A stretch of DNA of 64,000 nucleotides from Paenibacillus daejeonensis DSM 15491 (GCF_000378385.1 NZ_KB899659.1:585418-649417), one strand, 5' to 3'; numbered from the stretch's first letter, positions 52,449 to 61,102 are shown. A program made the numbers and translations. The notes: generated by a model not told the origin, from the letters alone.

Positions 52449-53045
52449 TCAAAGCTCCAGCTGCAGCATCTCCGCCCGCAGGATGGCGAGCTTCTCCTTG
52501 CAGGCCTGGATCGCCTCCTCGGCTCCCGCTTCCAACGCTTCATGAAGGGACATTAACTCATAATCCAGTTCATAGCGAAGCACCGGTACCCGCTGCTCTG
52601 CCCGTTTGGACTGAAAAGCCTGGATCATTTCCTCTGTCGTAACGAACGGTTTGCGTTGGTAGATTATTTTGTGCTCCATCCCCGACACCTCCACCAGTCG
52701 TATAATTTCGCCAAACATAATATTCTCAATGACGATCTGACGGTCTCTAATCCGCTTGACGACAGCGTGCCCACGTGAATCATTGATTAGCTTCTCAATC
52801 AGAAGGGACAACTTCTCATCCTTGATGGTGTAGTCGCCAATAATTTTGAACCGGTTGCGTACCCGCTGGAATCTGAGCTTCACCAGCTTGCGACCGGTGC
52901 GAATGGAGATGAGCAGCATGTTCTCCGTCTCGCTCCAATAGAGAGAATAGCCTTCCTGGATCAAGTCCCGAATCAGATGCTGGATCTGCCGCCGGTCAAA
53001 GCGGAGCTCCAGGTTGCAGTATTCAACTTCATAGCTTTTATTCAC
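52449..53045 (-). CDS. Hypothetical protein, 198 aa
   Basis: No family recognised. GTG 53045 has GGGGAGGG 6 nt upstream, and the protein starts VNKSYEVEYCNLELRFDRRQ. Alternating strands in the first half (LYWSETENMLLISIRTGRKL) and an acidic helical end (ALEAGAEEAIQACKEKLAIL) suggest a small two-domain cytosolic protein. Monocistronic with a strong terminator. Confidence 0.72.
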   Translation of the reverse strand: MNKSYEVEYCNLELRFDRRQIQHLIRDLIQEGYSLYWSETENMLLISIRTGRKLVKLRFQRVRNRFKIIGDYTIKDEKLSLLIEKLINDSRGHAVVKRIRDRQIVIENIMFGEIIRLVEVSGMEHKIIYQRKPFVTTEEMIQAFQSKRAEQRVPVLRYELDYELMSLHEALEAGAEEAIQACKEKLAILRAEMLQLEL

Positions 53046-53248
53046 GGCTATCCCTCCCCGGACCAATTGTTTAAATGTTCTGATAATTTGTTTCTAATCC
53101 TATCTTATACTTCAATATATGTTCTGGCAACTTGGTTTATTGACTAATTTTAAAAGCAACCTCTGTCAAGGGACAGGCGTCTACTTTAATTAACGCAAAC
53201 CCCTGTCCAAAAGTTGCGAACAAGCCCGCCACAGCGCGATGTGTTCTG

Positions 53249-53257
53249 TGGTATAAT
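53249..53257 (+). promoter_or_regulatory. Extended -10 promoter for the DUF1054 gene
   Basis: TGGTATAAT: perfect -10 with TGn. It predicts a ~165-nt leader made almost entirely of the 40-bp repeats. Confidence 0.6.
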
Positions 53258-53271
53258 CCTTAAAATGTCCC

Positions 53272-53415
53272 GAGTTTGCCTTCGGAAAACTTTAAGCCCA
53301 TGCTTTCGAAGGAGTTTTCCTTCGGAAAACTTAAGCCCATGCTTCCGAAGTGAGTTTTCCTTCGGAAAACTTAAGCCCATGCTTCCGAAGTGAGTTTTCC
53401 TTCGGAAAACTTTAA
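53272..53415 (+). repeat. Tandem 40-bp repeats forming serial hairpins in the DUF1054 leader
   Basis: Three contiguous 40-bp units (53281-53320, 53321-53360, 53361-53400) and partial ends. The second and third are identical; the first differs at a few positions. Across each unit junction GTTTTCC-TTC-GGAAAAC forms a 7-bp hairpin, and inside each unit AAGC-CCAT-GCTT can pair. The last partial copy runs straight into the gene's ribosome-binding site AAGGAGG. Confidence 0.85.
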
Positions 53416-53427
53416 GGAGGATTCAAT

Positions 53428-54069
53428 TTGTCATCTAGTGCCCAAACTACATTTCCGGGCTTCGCGCCCGAAGATTTTGACGTATTCGCGATTCCCGGAC
53501 TCGAGCCCCGGATGGAAGCGCTGATCGAGAGGGTCCGGCCCAAGCTGCATGAGCTTGGCCACCAACTCTCCCCTATGCTGTCGGTATTGTGCGGCGAAGA
53601 AATGTACCCCCACGTGGCCAAGCACGCCCGCCGGACCGTTCATCCGCCCAAGGACACCTGGGTCGCCTATGCCAACAACAAAAGAGGCTACAAAGCCCAT
53701 CCGCATTTTCAAATTGGATTGTTTGAGTCGCACCTGTTTGTTCAGTTCGCACTTATCTACGAAGCGACTGGCAAGCTGACATTTGCCGACCAAGCCCTGA
53801 AACGGGTCAGTGAACTCCGCAAGCAGATCCCTGCTCACTTCACCTGGTCGGGCGACCATACGGAGCCCGGCGGGACGCTGCACAGCGACCTCAGTGCCAA
53901 AGAGCTGAAGGCGCTCCTGGAGCGGCTGAAGACAGTTAAGTCAGCAGAGCTGCTATGCGGCTTGGTTATCGATCGCGAAGACCCCTTGCTGCGGGACGGC
54001 GAACAGCTGCTATCCACCATTGAGCAGACCTTTACAACACTATTGCCGCTATACCGGCTGGTGCGTTAA
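53428..54069 (+). CDS. DUF1054 family protein (YktB type)
   Basis: 213 residues from a TTG with AAGGAGG 7 nt upstream. Family markers: FPGFAPEDFDVFAIPGLEPR, WVAYANNKRGYKAHPHFQIG and FTWSGDHTEPG. Cytosolic, function unknown. Remarkable context: repeat hairpins fill its leader and 1.2 kb of other tandem repeats follow it. Confidence 0.87.
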   Translation: MSSSAQTTFPGFAPEDFDVFAIPGLEPRMEALIERVRPKLHELGHQLSPMLSVLCGEEMYPHVAKHARRTVHPPKDTWVAYANNKRGYKAHPHFQIGLFESHLFVQFALIYEATGKLTFADQALKRVSELRKQIPAHFTWSGDHTEPGGTLHSDLSAKELKALLERLKTVKSAELLCGLVIDREDPLLRDGEQLLSTIEQTFTTLLPLYRLVR

Positions 54070-54286
54070 GAAGTGAGATAGTATAGGTGTGGTGCTGACA
54101 GGTCTTGCTGCTCTAACTGTTGGCTACGCCGGAACCGGGTTTATCTGCATGCAAGAGGTACAGGGAGGTTCCCCTAATATGGAGTTAAATGGGCGGCTGC
54201 CGACCATCCCCAGGGCTGCTCACTTCCCCAACAAGGTGAACTGGCTACGTCGTCGTTTGACGGCGTGGCCATTTAACCAACAACTC
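54070..54286. other. Spacer between DUF1054 and the repeat array
   Basis: No gene supported. Reading frames are open here but run into the repeats and show no coding character. Confidence 0.4.
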
Positions 54287-54963
54287 TCGCACGCACACGG
54301 TCAGGCGAACCACCACACGCACCGGCCAGACGCTCCAACGAAAGTTTTTTGCCTTACAGCCCCCGCACGCACCTGGTCAGGCGCTCCAACGAAAGTTTCT
54401 TGCCTTACAGCACCCGCACCGCACATGGTCAGGCGCTCCAACGAAAGTTTTTTGCCTTACAGCACCCGCACGCACACGGTCAGGCGCTCCAACGAAAGTT
54501 TTTTGCCTTACAGCTCCCGCACGCACATGGTCAGGCGCTCCAACGAAAGTTTTTTGCCTTACAGCCCACGCACACACACGGTCAGGTGCTCCAACGAAAG
54601 TTTCTTGCCCTACAGCTCCCGCACCGCACATGGTCAGGCGCTCCAACGAAAGTTTTTTGCCTTACAGCTCCCGCACGCACACGGTCAGGCGCTCCAACGA
54701 AAGTTTTTTGCCTCACAGCTCCCGCACCGCACATGGTCAGGCGCTCCAACGAAAGTTTTTTGCCTTACAGCTCCCGCACGCACACGGTCAGGCGCTCCAA
54801 CGAAAGTTTTTTGCCTCACAGCTCCCGCACCGCACATGGTCAGGCGCTCCAACGAAAGTTTTTTGCCTTACAGCCCACGCACACACCTGGTCAGGCGCTC
54901 CAACGAAAGTTTTGCCTTACAGCCCCCGCACGCACACGGCCAGGCGCTCCAACGAAAGTTTTG
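54287..54963. repeat. Minisatellite: about 13 copies of a 51/52-bp unit
   Basis: The core CTCCAACGAAAG recurs at 54333, 54384, 54436, 54487, 54538, 54589, 54641, 54692, 54744, 54795, 54847, 54898 and 54947. Spacing is 51 or 52 bp (49 for the last). The core continues TTTTTTGCCTTACAGC, then a variable CCCGCACGCACAC-type segment and GGTCAGGCG. All six frames are largely stop-free, but mixed 51/52 spacing shifts frame, so it is not a protein-coding repeat. Not CRISPR: the whole unit is conserved. Confidence 0.92.
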
Positions 54964-54985
54964 AATGTACATTGAAAAGTGGACA

Positions 54986-55260
54986 CCCAGTAAAAGCAGC
55001 TTAAGACGGCTCTGAGGGGTACTGTAAGTATAGAAAATTTACTTAGAGTGGCCGAAGACCGCCCTAGTGGTGGTTGCAAGTACAGAATGTTTACTTAGAG
55101 CGGCTAAAGACAGCTTCGACGGGAGAGCAAGTATAAAAAATTTACTTAGCGCGGCTAAGGAAGGCTTCGACGGGGGACTGCAAGTATAAAAAGTTTACTT
55201 AGATCGGCTAAGGAAGGCTTCGAGGGGAGCTGCAAGTATGGAAGTTTACTTAGAGGCGAC
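54986..55260. repeat. Second tandem array: about five copies of an unrelated ~52-bp unit
   Basis: TTTACTTAG recurs at 55038, 55090, 55141, 55194 and 55245, each followed by a CGGCTAAGGAAGGCTTCGA-type segment and GCAAGTATAAAAA. Spacing is 52, 51, 53 and 51 bp. A partial unit precedes the first. No ORF. Confidence 0.82.
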
Positions 55261-55280
55261 TACGGCACGGTGGTGGGTAG

Positions 55281-55345
55281 CGATCCAGCGAAAGTTTTGC
55301 CTTGCATCCACCGCACACATCCAGCCACGCGCTCCAACGAAACTT
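55281..55345. repeat. Two degenerate copies of the first 51/52-bp unit
   Basis: ATCCAGCGAAAG at 55283 and CTCCAACGAAAC at 55332, 49 bp apart, are relics of the unit that ends at 54963. The second array therefore lies inside the first. Confidence 0.7.
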
Positions 55346-55409
55346 ATTGCTCATCTCAATCTCGCTGCCGGGTACATCGATTACGTCTTGGGCAGTCATC
55401 TCATACCAC

Positions 55410-55453
55410 AAAAAAACTCTTCCCGCCGCCTTTACTACGCGAGGGAAGAGTTT
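55410..55453 (-). terminator. Terminator of the MFS transporter gene
   Basis: An 11-bp stem AAACTCTTCCC/GGGAAGAGTTT followed by seven U on the minus strand. Confidence 0.85.
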
Positions 55454-55477
55454 CTTATATCATGCGTTAATTTGGAA

Positions 55478-56662
55478 CTATCTGTGCAGTGCTTCGCTGC
55501 CGGTGCGCTGACGATCCAGAGTAATGAACCGAACCAAGAGCAGCAACGCCCCCAGACATAGCAACCCGCCGACAACATAGGGCAGTTGCAGATTAATACC
55601 GAAGAGCAGTGCGCCACCCAGCGGTCCGATAATGCGGCCGAGGCTGTCCATGGACGAGCTGAGACCCGAGGCCACCCCTTGGCCTAAGGTTGTCTTCTGG
55701 GTAATCAAGGAAGTGACGCAGGGACGAATAAGCGCGTTGCCGATACCGAAAATCGACAGATACACCGTTGCCGTCCACAAGGAATGAGAGGTAAGCAGCA
55801 GCAAAAATCCGGAAGCAGAGAAAATCAGCCCGGCGACAATGAACTTGGGCTCGTCCCCTGGACGAATGTACCGTCTGACGACACCGCCCTGTACCAGAGC
55901 ACCGACCAAGCCGCAGACGAAAAACATCATGCCGACCTGTCCCGGCGTCACCTCGAAGCGTTCCATGCCGAACAACTGCAGCGTCGCTTCCAGCCCCGCC
56001 AGTGACAACGCGACGAACAGCGCGAGCAGATACAAATAACGCAGCGAGCCCTGGAAGGCTGTCCAGCGTGAAGGCCGCGCCTCTGTGGCCTGACGCCGAC
56101 GCTCCGGTGCCAGCGACTCCTTGAGCTGGCTCCAGGCGAGGAAGAACGTGAGGAGCGCCAGTCCCGAAGCTGCAAAAAATGGCGTTTCCAGCGATACCTG
56201 ACTGAGTAACCCGCCGACGCCAGGACCAATGGTAAAGCCCAAACCAATGGACATGCCCACCAGCCCCATACCTTTGGTGCGCTCCTCCGGCGTGGTCACA
56301 TCGGCCACATAAGCAACAATGACGGATGTCACCGCGCCGGAGAATAAGCCGCCCAGAACTCGGGATATGTACATCATTGTTAAATTGTGTGCACCCAGGC
56401 CGAAAATTAAAAAGCTAGCCGCAAATCCCAAAATCCCGATTAAAATAATGGGCCGGCGGCCGATCCGGTCCGAGAGCGCCCCCCATAACGGAGACATGAC
56501 AAAAGACACAGCAGAGTAAATGGACAATAACAGTCCCGTATGCAAGGCTAACGCCTCAGAGTCAACCCGTTTGATCAACTCGGGCATGACCGGAATAATG
56601 ATTCCGAAGCCGATAAAGGTCGTCATCAACGTGAGCATGACGATGGCTAATGGTTTGTTCAT
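55478..56662 (-). CDS. MFS multidrug-type efflux transporter
   Basis: 394 residues, 12 predicted transmembrane helices, of the drug:H+ antiporter-1 type. Motif A GALSDRIGRRPI lies between helices 2 and 3, and motif C-like GLGFTIGPGVGG in helix 5 indicates an exporter. It resembles TetA/Bcr-type proteins; the substrate is unknown. ATG 56662 with GGAGGG upstream was chosen over GTG 56680. Divergent from the decarboxylase gene. Confidence 0.88.
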   Translation of the reverse strand: MNKPLAIVMLTLMTTFIGFGIIIPVMPELIKRVDSEALALHTGLLLSIYSAVSFVMSPLWGALSDRIGRRPIILIGILGFAASFLIFGLGAHNLTMMYISRVLGGLFSGAVTSVIVAYVADVTTPEERTKGMGLVGMSIGLGFTIGPGVGGLLSQVSLETPFFAASGLALLTFFLAWSQLKESLAPERRRQATEARPSRWTAFQGSLRYLYLLALFVALSLAGLEATLQLFGMERFEVTPGQVGMMFFVCGLVGALVQGGVVRRYIRPGDEPKFIVAGLIFSASGFLLLLTSHSLWTATVYLSIFGIGNALIRPCVTSLITQKTTLGQGVASGLSSSMDSLGRIIGPLGGALLFGINLQLPYVVGGLLCLGALLLLVRFITLDRQRTGSEALHR

Positions 56663-56762
56663 GATTATGCGTCCCTCCACCCGAATATCGTACCATAACC
56701 GCCAAACTCATGGATATGGACAAATGAAGAACAATCCCCGACCGCCAAACAAGGGACAAAGC

Positions 56763-56790
56763 TTGCATTCCCCGCCGTTTTTGCTATACT
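56763..56790 (+). promoter_or_regulatory. Promoter of the decarboxylase gene
   Basis: TTGCAT, 16 bp, TATACT with TGC directly before (extended -10). Confidence 0.55.
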
Positions 56791-56833
56791 CATCCTAGTT
56801 TGTACCACTACACGAAAGGTGGGTGATGCCGCG

Positions 56834-58303
56834 ATGGATCATAATCGCACCCCGCTGTTCACCGCACTGCGCCAGCATGCGCAGCAGAATCCTGTTCAAT
56901 TTCATATTCCTGGCCATAAAAAAGGAGCCGGCAGTGATCCCGAATTTCGCGAGTTTATTGGCGATAATGCGCTCTCTATCGACTTGATTAATATTGCGCC
57001 ATTGGATGACCTGCATCAGCCGACTGGCGTCATTGAGGAAGCGCAGCGGCTTGCAGCAGATGCTTTTGGCTCTGACTATACGTATTTTTCTGTACAAGGG
57101 ACAAGCGGCGCCATCATGACGATGATTCTGACCGTCTGTGCCCCTGGCGACAAAATCATTGTCCCGCGCAACGTGCATAAGTCCATTATGTCGGCTATTA
57201 TTTTTGCTGGCGCCCGGCCCGTCTTCATCTCACCAGCCCGGGATGCCAACCTGGGGATTGACCACGGCATTACGACCCGCTCTGTCCGGCGTGCGCTGGA
57301 GCGGCACCCAGACGCCAAGGCGGTTGTGGTGATCAATCCTACCTATTTTGGCGTGTGCGCCAATCTCAAGGAAATTGTTGATGTCGTCCACAGTTACGAT
57401 ATTCCCGTCCTGGTCGACGAGGCGCACGGCGTACTGATTCATTTTCATGAAGATCTGCCCATGTCTGCTATGCAAGCCGGAGCCGATATGGCAGCAACCA
57501 GCGTACACAAGCTAGGCGGCTCCATGACGCAGAGTTCCATTCTGAATGTACGCAAGGGTCGCATCAACCCGCAGCGCGTACAGACCATTATCAGTATGCT
57601 GACTACGACATCGACCTCTTACCTGCTGCTAGGTTCGCTGGATACATCCCGCCGCCATCTGGCACTGAACGGCAAGGCGCTTGCCTCAGAAGCCATTCGG
57701 TTGGCGACACACGCCCGCACAGAAATCAACAAGATTCCCGGACTCTATTGCATCGGTGAAGAAATTCTTGGGGACGAGGCTACGTACGACTATGATCCGA
57801 CCAAGCTGACGATTCATGTGAGGCATCTGGGCGTGACCGGTTATGAAATCGAGAACTGGCTGCGCGATCATTACAATATTGAAATTGAACTGAGCGATAT
57901 GTACAACATTCTCTGTCTCGTCACTCCTGGCGATAACGCCGAACCGATTGAGACTCTGTTGACCGCATTGCGTGATCTGTCTGGCCAGACTTATCAGAAA
58001 CGCGAGGCACACGAGCTGATCGTCAAAATCCCGGAAATTCCTCAGCTCTCCCTGACCCCGCGCGACGCCTTCTACGCTGAGACAGAGGTCATTCCGTTCA
58101 AGGCGTCTGCAGGACGCATTATTGCCGAATTTATCTATGTCTATCCACCCGGCATTCCGATTCTGCTGCCTGGAGAGGTCATCTCACAGGAGAATATCGA
58201 TTACATTGTCGAGCATGTTGAGGTGGGCCTGCCGGTCAAAGGTCCTGAGGATCGCAGCATTGAATTTGTAAAAGTGATTGTAGAGGAAACCGCGATTTTC
58301 TAA
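56834..58303 (+). CDS. speA: Orn/Lys/Arg decarboxylase family (arginine decarboxylase SpeA-like)
   Basis: 489 residues of the PLP fold type I decarboxylase family. N-terminus RTPLFTALRQHAQQNPVQFH, then IPGHKKGAG; PLP lysine in SVHKLGGSMTQSS; DEAHGVLIHFH upstream of it; C-terminal domain with PPGIPILLPGE. Closest by pattern to B. subtilis SpeA (arginine to agmatine), with lysine decarboxylase YaaO as the alternative. ATG 56834 aligns with SpeA starts; a GTG at 56819 is also in frame. Confidence 0.88.
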   Translation: MDHNRTPLFTALRQHAQQNPVQFHIPGHKKGAGSDPEFREFIGDNALSIDLINIAPLDDLHQPTGVIEEAQRLAADAFGSDYTYFSVQGTSGAIMTMILTVCAPGDKIIVPRNVHKSIMSAIIFAGARPVFISPARDANLGIDHGITTRSVRRALERHPDAKAVVVINPTYFGVCANLKEIVDVVHSYDIPVLVDEAHGVLIHFHEDLPMSAMQAGADMAATSVHKLGGSMTQSSILNVRKGRINPQRVQTIISMLTTTSTSYLLLGSLDTSRRHLALNGKALASEAIRLATHARTEINKIPGLYCIGEEILGDEATYDYDPTKLTIHVRHLGVTGYEIENWLRDHYNIEIELSDMYNILCLVTPGDNAEPIETLLTALRDLSGQTYQKREAHELIVKIPEIPQLSLTPRDAFYAETEVIPFKASAGRIIAEFIYVYPPGIPILLPGEVISQENIDYIVEHVEVGLPVKGPEDRSIEFVKVIVEETAIF

Positions 58304-58319
58304 AGATACTTAACCGTAT

Positions 58320-58350
58320 TAAAAACAGGCAGCCCAGAAGGGCTGCCTGT
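58320..58350 (-). terminator. Terminator between the decarboxylase and DUF1292 genes
   Basis: A perfect 11-bp stem ACAGGCAGCCC/GGGCTGCCTGT with loop AGAA, and five U on the minus strand. Confidence 0.88.
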
Positions 58351-58364
58351 ACGTGTTCACTCGC

Positions 58365-58664
58365 TTATGCTTCGCTCTCGGCACGGGCGATCTCTTCGTA
58401 GATCTTGGTAACCCGCTCCCACTCTGCATCGTCTTCGATTCCGACAAGGAAAGCTTCTTCCCCTTCTTCCTCGATCCGGAAGATAATTCCATCTGCTTCT
58501 GGATCATTACGATCCAGCAACACTGCATACACCTGCGATTCGGACTCGAAGGTGAATACCATGACCATCTCGCGTTCTACGCCCTCTTCATCGGTAACGA
58601 CAAATACGTGCTCCTCGTGGTCGTGATCATGGTTGCAGTCCGGTCCATGCACGTGCTCGCTCAT
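58365..58664 (-). CDS. DUF1292 family protein with His-rich N-terminus
   Basis: 99 residues, strongly acidic. The DUF1292 core is EREMVMVFTFESESQVYAVL and GIIFRIEEEGEEAFLVGIED. The N-terminus MSEHVHGPDCNHDHDHEEHV carries seven His and one Cys, a likely metal-binding tag. Cytosolic; the function is unknown. Confidence 0.85.
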   Translation of the reverse strand: MSEHVHGPDCNHDHDHEEHVFVVTDEEGVEREMVMVFTFESESQVYAVLLDRNDPEADGIIFRIEEEGEEAFLVGIEDDAEWERVTKIYEEIARAESEA

Positions 58665-58784
58665 TGCAAACCCTCATTTCCATTCGTTATTCTTTCTACT
58701 TCCGTATCGTAACATGTTCGGCAAGGCGGGTCAAACGACTGCAAGCTTCCCGGAGGGTCATCCGAGAAGCATGCTGAAATACCG

Positions 58785-59348
58785 TTATTTGGAGACAATC
58801 GTCTTCTCTGAAACGACGGCCCACTCGCCCGATCCGGCTGGTTTCATATGAAACTTCACCGTGTATTTGCCCGCTGACTCAAAATGGTAGCGGATTTCCT
58901 TGGTTGGCAGCCAGAAATCCTCCCGTTGGCTCGTTACCTCTTCCTGGTGAATCAGCGTCTCCCTGCCCGCCGGATCACTGATCGTGACCTTGACGGCGCT
59001 TATGTCCATCTTCAGGCTGTCTACCTGTGCATGAACATGAAAGGTTGGCCTGCTGTTCCGTGCTACATTGCCAAAAATCGTCTTGTCCTGGAACAGGAAC
59101 ATGTGGACATTGGGCTTATATACCGTCACTCGCTTCGCGCTGTCATTCCATTCAACCAGGGATTGCAACGTGTTCGCAATTTGTCTCAGCGGCAGATAGG
59201 TCTTTCCTTCCATCAGCAGACCGGTCTCATCAAGCTCCGATCCATTCACAATGACCCGCACGCGCTGACTGGCCGAATCGGCAAACAGCATGGTCCCGCC
59301 CCACAGGGAAAGAACCAGCAGCAGGATCAGGATCTTTCTGGACTTCAT
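58785..59348 (-). CDS. Secreted protein with copper amine oxidase N-terminal (stalk) domain
   Basis: 187 residues. A signal peptide (KSRKILILLLVLSLWGGTML, cleavage near FADSAS) is followed by the stalk domain VIVNGSELDETGLLMEGKTY, then LPLRQIANTL. The C-terminal half (KVTISDPAGRETLIHQEEV) looks like a beta-sandwich. Stalk domains are abundant in Paenibacillus exported proteins and are usually fused to other modules. The function is unknown. Confidence 0.82.
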   Translation of the reverse strand: MKSRKILILLLVLSLWGGTMLFADSASQRVRVIVNGSELDETGLLMEGKTYLPLRQIANTLQSLVEWNDSAKRVTVYKPNVHMFLFQDKTIFGNVARNSRPTFHVHAQVDSLKMDISAVKVTISDPAGRETLIHQEEVTSQREDFWLPTKEIRYHFESAGKYTVKFHMKPAGSGEWAVVSEKTIVSK

Positions 59349-59500
59349 TTCTATGTACCTCCATCCGTTGTTCAGGATGTAAGGTTATACTCAGGATTCT
59401 CATTAAAGTTGCGGCGGCTGCCCAAAATTCGCACCGCCGCTCCTTTTGTCGATCGATGTTGAACCTTGCGCTTGCCCGGGAAATTCCTGGTGGCATTTCC

Positions 59501-59701
59501 CTACGCCTTGGTCCGAGTCAACACACAGGGCACGCCTTTGCCTAACGATCCGGGCAGCTTCATATATTCCAGATAGCGGGTCCCTCTGGCGCAAGGGGTC
59601 GGACAGACGGCACATGAGTCCGAGAGAACAAGCTTCATCCGGTACTGGCTACGGTCGCTTGCGGGTAATTTCTTTCCTTTGGCAGCTTTTCCTTTGCTCA
59701 C
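59501..59701 (-). CDS. Small cysteine-containing protein, 66 aa
   Basis: Basic, Lys-rich start (SKGKAAKGKKLPASDRSQYR) then DSCAVCPTPCARGTRYLEYM and GVPC: four Cys in CxxCxxxC...C spacing, suggesting a zinc or Fe-S site. GTG 59701 with GAGGGAG 9 nt upstream is favoured over ATG 59719. No family recognised. Confidence 0.6.
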   Translation of the reverse strand: MSKGKAAKGKKLPASDRSQYRMKLVLSDSCAVCPTPCARGTRYLEYMKLPGSLGKGVPCVLTRTKA

Positions 59702-59868
59702 AAGCAACAGCTCCCTCATGCAAGTTGATTAAGACCTGCAATAGTGTATGAGGGCAAGTGCTTACCTGCTACTGCCAGGGGCTTGCCGAGCGTAATAATT
59801 CGGCTCTTTTATTTTCAGTATAAAAATGTTAAATTTTAAAAAACGGTGAATTCAGGGGGAACGATGGC

Positions 59869-60621
59869 TTGGACATTCAGATGATCGGTACAGGAAGCGC
59901 CTTTAGCAAACGTTACTATAATAATAACGCTCTTGTGTATACCGACGACTTCACGCTTTTGATCGATTGCGGAGTGACTGCGCCGACATCCCTGCATCAA
60001 TTGGACAAGCCTTTATCGGAGATTGACGCCATTCTTATCACTCACATCCATGCCGATCATGTCGGCGGGCTGGAGGAGTTTGCATTTCGCATGAAGTTTC
60101 AGTATGACCGCAAACCTGTGCTCTACATTGCCGATACGCTGGTGCAACCAATCTGGGAAAATACGCTCAAGGGCGGTCTTGTTCAGAACGAATGGCAGCA
60201 GCTTGAGGATTTCTTCGAGGTGCGGCCGCTTCAGGCGGGCATTTCTACACAGCTTGCTGCCGGGCTGACCGTTGAATTAATGGAAACCCCTCATATCCTG
60301 GGCAAGCAAAGCTATTCCGTGTACATCAACGATCATTTCTTCTACAGCGCCGACATGCGGTTCAACCCGGACTTGCTCGCGTCGCTCGTTCAGGACAGGG
60401 GCTGCACTGTCATTTTCCATGATTGCCAGCTGCAGTCGCCAGGCGTCGTTCACGCCTCGCTGGAGGAGCTGCTGACGCTGCCGGAGTCTATTCAGGAACG
60501 AATCTGGCTCGTTCACTACGCTGACGATCGAGACGACTACATCGGCCGCACGGGCAAAATGCTATTTCTTGATCAGCATCAGGTGTATAGCATGTCTGAG
60601 CTGGTGCGGACAAACGGCTAG
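59869..60621 (+). CDS. MBL-fold metallo-hydrolase (RNase Z-like)
   Basis: A 250-residue metallo-beta-lactamase fold. Metal motifs: THIHADHVGGL, a His in METPHIL, SADMRF with the bridging Asp and the late His in WLVHYADDRDD. The start DIQMIGTGSAFSKRYYNNNA is like RNase Z/phosphodiesterase types, but it lacks the RNase Z exosite. TTG start with AGGGGGA 8 nt upstream. Substrate unknown. Confidence 0.85.
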   Translation: MDIQMIGTGSAFSKRYYNNNALVYTDDFTLLIDCGVTAPTSLHQLDKPLSEIDAILITHIHADHVGGLEEFAFRMKFQYDRKPVLYIADTLVQPIWENTLKGGLVQNEWQQLEDFFEVRPLQAGISTQLAAGLTVELMETPHILGKQSYSVYINDHFFYSADMRFNPDLLASLVQDRGCTVIFHDCQLQSPGVVHASLEELLTLPESIQERIWLVHYADDRDDYIGRTGKMLFLDQHQVYSMSELVRTNG

Positions 60622-60683
60622 CAGTTGTGTGGCCATTTTTACAATTGGCGTTACGGCTATCTCTGGCAGCACCCTGCATAAGC

Positions 60684-60712
60684 AAAAAGACCACCCGGAG
60701 CTGGTGGTCTTT
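60684..60712 (-). terminator. Terminator between the MBL and DUF3892 genes
   Basis: A 10-bp stem AAAGACCACC/GGTGGTCTTT; five U on the minus strand. Confidence 0.82.
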
Positions 60713-60726
60713 GGTATGACCCTTGT

Positions 60727-60987
60727 TTAAAACAAGGGCAGCTGATCAAGGTTATTGGTAGGGTCGCCGTCGGCATCGCCACGAATATACGTTTCGCCGT
60801 CCCGTCCCTTAAAGGCATTTACGCCAGCCAGTTGGCCTGCTTGAACCGCCTGCAGCGCTTCTTCGTAGGACAACACTCGGCCAGAGGCCGTTTTGAAAGC
60901 GGTCAGGTCACCGTCACCATTCTTTTGCACAGCCACGATTTGTTCGCGCTGCCCTTGTCCATTGGCATTATTCAAAAAGTTCTCCAT
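60727..60987 (-). CDS. DUF3892 family protein
   Basis: 86 residues. The DUF3892 block is IVAVQKNGDGDLTAFKTASG, then VLSYEEALQAVQAGQLAGVN and GRDGETYIRGDADGD. ATG 60987 has GGGAGG 7 nt upstream; the frame is open much further upstream, but that part overlaps a different gene. Widely distributed in Bacilli, function unknown. Confidence 0.85.
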   Translation of the reverse strand: MENFLNNANGQGQREQIVAVQKNGDGDLTAFKTASGRVLSYEEALQAVQAGQLAGVNAFKGRDGETYIRGDADGDPTNNLDQLPLF

Positions 60988-61102
60988 TGTATAGCCTCCC
61001 TTATGCGGGTTGAAATCTGCCTTGACATTGCAAGAGCTTGCCGCTCTACGTAGTATGCCCTGGCTCTCCTCATTCATGCTCACACGCACATGGTTAACCC
61101 CA

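Noticed and set aside
53186-53380. Minus-strand reading frame through the 40-bp repeats
   Set aside because: It is a by-product of repeat translation, with no ribosome-binding site, and opposes the DUF1054 transcript.
54287-54963. CRISPR array
   Set aside because: The whole unit is conserved with only a short variable segment; there are no unique spacers and no cas genes.
54089-54975. Long open frames through the 51/52-bp array (reading VRRSNESFLPYS-type repeats)
   Set aside because: All frames are open on both strands because the unit lacks stops; alternating 51/52-bp spacing shifts frame, so no consistent protein repeat is maintained.
54963-54990. Insertion-sequence end (TGTACATTGAAAAGTGGACA)
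   Set aside because: It resembles IS3-type ends, but I see no matching inverted end or transposase in the region.
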